The notes under the pieces: model-generated
Databases searched by the model: none
The model's input: the letters and a program-made list of their open reading frames with translations, nothing else
Told to the model about the DNA's origin: nothing
Source: Azonexus sp.
GTDB taxonomy: Bacteria; Pseudomonadota; Gammaproteobacteria; Burkholderiales; Rhodocyclaceae
Direction of reading: 5' to 3'
Assembly: GCA_031285115.1 (NCBI GenBank)
Contig: JAITWU010000039.1
Location: 1-8,761 of the forward strand
DNA length: 8,761 nucleotides
Shown: positions 6,457-8,761 of the stretch, piece after piece
Numbering within the stretch: the stretch's first letter is position 1
Layout: the number at the start of each line of letters is the position of its first letter
Translations under genes and position numbers: made by a program

Positions 6457-7035
6457 ATGAAAAAACCCAGCATAATCACCTTGATTTTTCTCATACTACT
6501 TAGCGGATGCGCCACCTCCAGATCAAACTATCTGGGCGGCAAAGAAGTACGCAATATGGAATCGGCTGTTTCAGATATAGAACCTTTGAAAAAAATTGAA
6601 TTAGGTAAATCAATAAAAATTCAAATAAGCGAATCGTCGCCGATACTGATTACAGAGAATATACGGGGGCGATTTGAAACATTCGAGCTTTCCGGAACCA
6701 AAGACAAAGATTATCATATATCTGTAGCTGCAATATGTGACTGCATTGGGTTTAGAAAACACTCAATCGCCCCTGCCGCCTACCTTCTGGATAAAGATGG
6801 GGCCATCCTCTCTTCCGGCAACACTACAGGAACAACATTCCAGATCCTATTGGGAAAATTTCCCGAAAACGGAAAATATTATTTCCTGGTCGTCGCAGAT
6901 AACCGATTTGATGGCGAGCGCGTAGGCAGTCTGGCAGGTCCAATGACGATTGGTCGACTCCCGGTGCCAGTCGATTTCAGTTTTCCTCTGACAGGACAGA
7001 CAACCGGCTCCGCATTCATTCATTGGGAAAAATAA
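6457..7035 (+). CDS. Hypothetical lipoprotein
   Basis: The 192-residue product starts at ATG 6457 with AGGA (6444-6447) nine bases upstream. The N-terminus MKK plus a hydrophobic run and the lipobox LSGC (cysteine 18) mark a type II signal peptide. Alanine follows the cysteine rather than aspartate, so outer-membrane sorting is expected. The mature part looks all-beta: ENIRGRFETFELSG, a long central strand with an unusual C-D-C (94-96), KYYFLVVADNRF, and a hydrophobic C-terminal strand. The strand pattern recalls the PPC/jelly-roll domains of secreted proteins, but this is only a resemblance and I do not recognise the family. Base composition is clearly AT-richer than every other gene here, with long A runs near 6590-6630, and it lies directly behind a repeat element. 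Both suggest separate acquisition. The HNH gene follows after 24 bp; no functional link is evident. Confidence 0.75.
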   Translation: MKKPSIITLIFLILLSGCATSRSNYLGGKEVRNMESAVSDIEPLKKIELGKSIKIQISESSPILITENIRGRFETFELSGTKDKDYHISVAAICDCIGFRKHSIAPAAYLLDKDGAILSSGNTTGTTFQILLGKFPENGKYYFLVVADNRFDGERVGSLAGPMTIGRLPVPVDFSFPLTGQTTGSAFIHWEK

Positions 7036-7059
7036 ATCTCAGCAGAGGCAATAAACCCC

Positions 7060-7422
7060 ATGACCACCATCAACCACGCCAAGCTCGACCAAATCACCGC
7101 CGCCGCCCGCGCCGCAGCGGACGCCCGCGCCCAGGGCTACCGGGAAAAGGCGCTCAAACTCTACCCCTGGATCTGTGGCCGCTGCGCCCGCGAATTCACC
7201 CACGCCAATCTGAGCCAACTGACGGTGCACCACCGCAACCACAACCACGACCACAACCCGCCCGACGGCAGCAACTGGGAACTGCTCTGTCTCTACTGCC
7301 ACGACAACGAGCACCAGAAACAGATCGAAGCCGACCGCGGTTATACCGATGCCCGCAGCAACCGCGGCGGCGGCGCGACGCACAATCCGTTTGCCGCGTT
7401 GCAAGGGCTGCTCAAGAAATAG
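7060..7422 (+). CDS. yajD: YajD-family HNH nuclease
   Basis: The 120-residue protein matches the layout of E. coli YajD (about 115 residues). It has GYREKALKLYPWICGRC with a first zinc pair C39/C42, then EFTHANLSQLTVHH with the HH of the HNH motif (57-58), DGSNWELLCLYCHDNEH with N72 and a second pair C77/C80, then H81 and H85, and a closing NPFAALQGLLKK. All beta-beta-alpha-metal HNH positions look present, so DNA-nicking or endonuclease activity is plausible; the cellular role of YajD is not established. The N-terminus carries about ten extra Ala/Arg-rich residues compared with E. coli. The upstream AGAGG (7043-7047) is a mediocre ribosome site 12 bases away. GC content returns to the genome norm here, unlike the preceding lipoprotein. 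The gene converges on the mqsA-like gene. Confidence 0.87.
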   Translation: MTTINHAKLDQITAAARAAADARAQGYREKALKLYPWICGRCAREFTHANLSQLTVHHRNHNHDHNPPDGSNWELLCLYCHDNEHQKQIEADRGYTDARSNRGGGATHNPFAALQGLLKK

Positions 7423-7503
7423 GAGCGGCTTGCAACTCCTGCCTGATGCCGACAGCCTGGATTTTTACACGCTGTTCGACAAGGGCATGGCGTTTATGGC
7501 CAA
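7423..7503. other. Short convergent gap with an unexplained open stretch
   Basis: The gap separates the HNH gene from the minus-strand antitoxin. In one plus-strand frame, 7421-7507 reads 28 codons to a TAG with protein-like composition (ending LFDKGMAFMAN), but without any start or ribosome site. It could be the tail of a lost gene or chance. A short AGGAG/CTCCT pairing (7421-7425 with 7436-7440) is too weak for a terminator. Confidence 0.35.
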
Positions 7504-7923
7504 TTAGCGCAACTCGGCCAGCAATTCAGGATGCTTGCCCAAGAGGGCAAGGAGCAGCACAGTCGACTTGTGCGGCTGCGTTTTGCCGCGCTCGTACTCG
7601 CTAAAGGCCGAAACACCGCCGCCGAACAAGCGTCCAGCCTCGGCTTGCGAGAGTTTCAATTTTTTGCGGTTGGCGCGTAGCTCACCCGCCCGCCGCGCTC
7701 TGGCCTTTGCCCCCGCTGCCGATATGGCGTCGCTGACGCGCTGGGCGCTGTCATCCTCCTGCGCGAACTCAATTTCACCGCACACCGGGCAATGCCAGCC
7801 TGCGACATCCGGTACGACATACGGCTCACCATCTATATCGCCGGTAATTGTTTTGATTTCACGCACCAACACAGCGCCATCATCACATTGCAGGCAATAC
7901 CGGGGTTTTTCTTTCTGCGCCAT
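7504..7923 (-). CDS. mqsA: MqsA-type antitoxin / HTH regulator
   Basis: The 139-residue product has the two-domain MqsA plan. The N-terminal zinc domain has CLQC (C10, C13) and CPVC (C45, C48). A linker (about 60-80) leads to an XRE-type helix-turn-helix with NRKKLKLSQAEAGRLFGGG, then VSAFSEYERGKTQPHKST, ending in KHPELLAELR. The FGGGV-x-AFS-x-YE-x-G-x-x-QPH string and the HPELL ending are shared almost word for word with E. coli MqsA. In a working system MqsA binds and blocks the MqsR ribonuclease and represses the operon, and it can act on other promoters. All zinc and HTH positions appear intact, so DNA binding is plausible. The toxin gene that should precede it survives only as a fragment overlapping this start, so this is likely an orphan regulator. 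Confidence 0.9.
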   Translation of the reverse strand: MAQKEKPRYCLQCDDGAVLVREIKTITGDIDGEPYVVPDVAGWHCPVCGEIEFAQEDDSAQRVSDAISAAGAKARARRAGELRANRKKLKLSQAEAGRLFGGGVSAFSEYERGKTQPHKSTVLLLALLGKHPELLAELR

Positions 7924-8048
7924 TTTATTTCTGTATGAGTTGTCATGCCTTTGAGCAATATACGGCGCTCCAGCGCCAACACGACGCCAAGCGCCTTCAC
8001 GATGGCCTTGATGTCTCCAAGCGAATAATGCGCAAGCTGTTTTTCCAC
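7833..8048 (-). pseudogene. mqsR: Decayed MqsR toxin remnant
   Basis: Reading from GTG 8048, the frame begins VEKQLAHYSLGDIKAIVKALG, which lines up with the E. coli MqsR start MEKRTPHTRLSQVKKLVNAG. It then jumps to VVLALERRILLKGMTTHTE, which lines up with the E. coli segment NVIIGLSESDFYKSMTTYSD. About 22 residues between them are missing, an in-frame loss of roughly 66 bases. After MTTHTE the homology stops at the mqsA start codon and the frame runs on inside mqsA to 7833. K56 of E. coli MqsR is kept, but Q68 and Y81, also implicated in catalysis, fall in the missing C-terminal part. The product cannot be a normal MqsR and is very probably inactive. The position directly before mqsA supports the identification. 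Confidence 0.75.
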
Positions 8049-8055
8049 ACGCGTT

Positions 8056-8083
8056 ATTTTATGGAAAGCATTAATTTTATCAA
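8056..8083 (-). promoter_or_regulatory. Likely sigma-70 promoter of the mqsRA locus
   Basis: On the minus strand, TTGATA (8078-8083) is separated by 16 bases from TAAAAT (8056-8061), each one mismatch from consensus. Initiation would fall around 8049-8050, next to the GTG at 8048, so the transcript would be almost leaderless for the mqsR remnant and would carry mqsA about 125 bases further on. Being upstream of an antitoxin gene, it could be autoregulated, but I see no clear MqsA palindrome. Confidence 0.5.
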
Positions 8084-8198
8084 GCGAGATGACCCTCAAT
8101 CCGATACAGCCCGCTTCCTGTGTCAGATATGCTGCGCCAGACACGCCGCGCCCGGCCCGGCTGGTCGGCTAAAATGACGTTTTCCCCCGCCCGCTCCC

Positions 8199-8761
8199 AT
8201 GACCGATACCGGTACCCTGAATTTTCTCTGGTCTCAGCGCCTCGTCGCCGGGTTTGTCGCGGCGGGCGTTGGTCAGGCGGTGATTTCGCCGGGCGCGCGG
8301 TCGACGCCGCTGGCCTTGGCTTTGCTGCGCCAGCCGCAGATGACTTGCGAAATGGTGATCGACGAACGGTGCGCGGCTTTTTTCGCGCTCGGCCTCGCCA
8401 AGGCGACGAGGCAACCGGTGTTGTTGCTGGCGACTTCGGGCAGCGCCCCGGCCAACTGGCTGCCCGCCATCATCGAAGCGAGTCAGACTGGCGCGCCGCT
8501 CCTCTTGCTCACGGCAGATCGCCCGCCGGAGTTGCACGACTGCGGGGCGAACCAGACCATTGACCAGACAGCGCTGTTCGGCCCGCATGTGCGCGCCCGT
8601 CATTTGCTGGCGACGCCGCATGAAAATTTTTCCCCGGCCCGGCTGTATGCGCTGGCGGCGCAGGCCAGCGCCGAGGCGCGCGGCCCCCTGCCCGGCCCGG
8701 TGCATCTCAACCAGCCGTTCCGCGAACCTTTGACGCCAGTCGGCGACTGTCCGCCGGTAGC
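8199..8761 (+). CDS. menD: MenD, SEPHCHC synthase, N-terminal part
   Basis: The window ends after 187 codons of the roughly 550 expected. MenD is the thiamine-diphosphate enzyme that joins 2-oxoglutarate to isochorismate in menaquinone synthesis. The segment SPGARSTPLALA (30-41) is the isochorismate-side motif, IDER holds the conserved cofactor glutamate E56, then come LATSGSAPANWLPAIIEA and TADRPPELHDCGANQTIDQ with R108 and Q119. These match E. coli MenD with a constant offset of one (E55, R107, Q118). One difference stands out: alanine at 33 where E. coli has S32 in SPGSRS. The start at ATG 8199 fits the family's N-terminus (TLNFLWSQRLVAGFVAAGV), although no ribosome site precedes it. The divergent neighbour is the mqsRA locus; 150 bp separate the starts. 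Confidence 0.93.
   Translation, partial: MTDTGTLNFLWSQRLVAGFVAAGVGQAVISPGARSTPLALALLRQPQMTCEMVIDERCAAFFALGLAKATRQPVLLLATSGSAPANWLPAIIEASQTGAPLLLLTADRPPELHDCGANQTIDQTALFGPHVRARHLLATPHENFSPARLYALAAQASAEARGPLPGPVHLNQPFREPLTPVGDCPPV

Noticed and set aside
7023..7604. Plus-strand frame of 193 codons across the HNH gene and into the antitoxin gene
   Set aside because: It overlaps two well-supported genes and is dominated by Pro, Arg and Gln, typical of an out-of-frame reading.
7833..8144. A 103-residue minus-strand protein as an intact toxin
   Set aside because: Only the parts from V33 onward match MqsR, two blocks of the family are missing, and the last third is read out of frame through mqsA.
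8169..8705. Minus-strand frame of 178 codons opposite menD
   Set aside because: The plus strand here encodes unmistakable MenD motifs, so this is an antisense shadow.

Overview
The window is GC-rich and looks like a Gram-negative proteobacterium, most likely a betaproteobacterium of the Rhodocyclales type. This rests on an outer-membrane DUF1302 barrel, a FIST/GGDEF-EAL signalling pair, a YajD-type HNH protein and menD, together with many GGGAGAGG palindromes between genes. The lineage is an inference from gene content and style; no rRNA or other marker is present.

Layout. Positions 2-487 are the C-terminal end of a secreted-type YCF48/BNR-repeat protein. It is followed closely by a DUF1302 outer-membrane protein (506-2320); such pairs usually sit beside RND/MMPL exporters and DUF1329 proteins. 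A 408-bp gap (2321-2728) is filled by palindromic repeats, one of which ends in a T-run and can serve as a terminator. Next is a two-gene operon: a FIST-domain sensor (2729-3982) and, 15 bp later, a GAF-like/GGDEF/EAL protein (3998-5974). FIST proteins include the NosP nitric-oxide sensors, so this pair is a candidate NO- or ligand-responsive c-di-GMP switch.

The next gap (5975-6456) is almost entirely repeat DNA. It holds an inverted copy of the repeat found upstream of the FIST operon, then a roughly 318-bp nested palindrome resembling a non-autonomous mobile element. Behind it lies a markedly AT-richer lipoprotein gene of unknown function (6457-7035), then a YajD-family HNH protein (7060-7422).

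Convergent to these, on the minus strand, is an intact MqsA-type antitoxin (7504-7923). Upstream of it are the remains of its MqsR toxin, which has lost a central block and its C-terminal half, so the antitoxin appears to be an orphan. The window ends inside menD (from 8199, plus strand), the thiamine-diphosphate enzyme of menaquinone synthesis.

The most interesting items are the FIST/c-di-GMP operon bracketed by inverted repeats, the nested palindromic element with compensatory base changes in its inner hairpins, and the decayed toxin with a surviving antitoxin.
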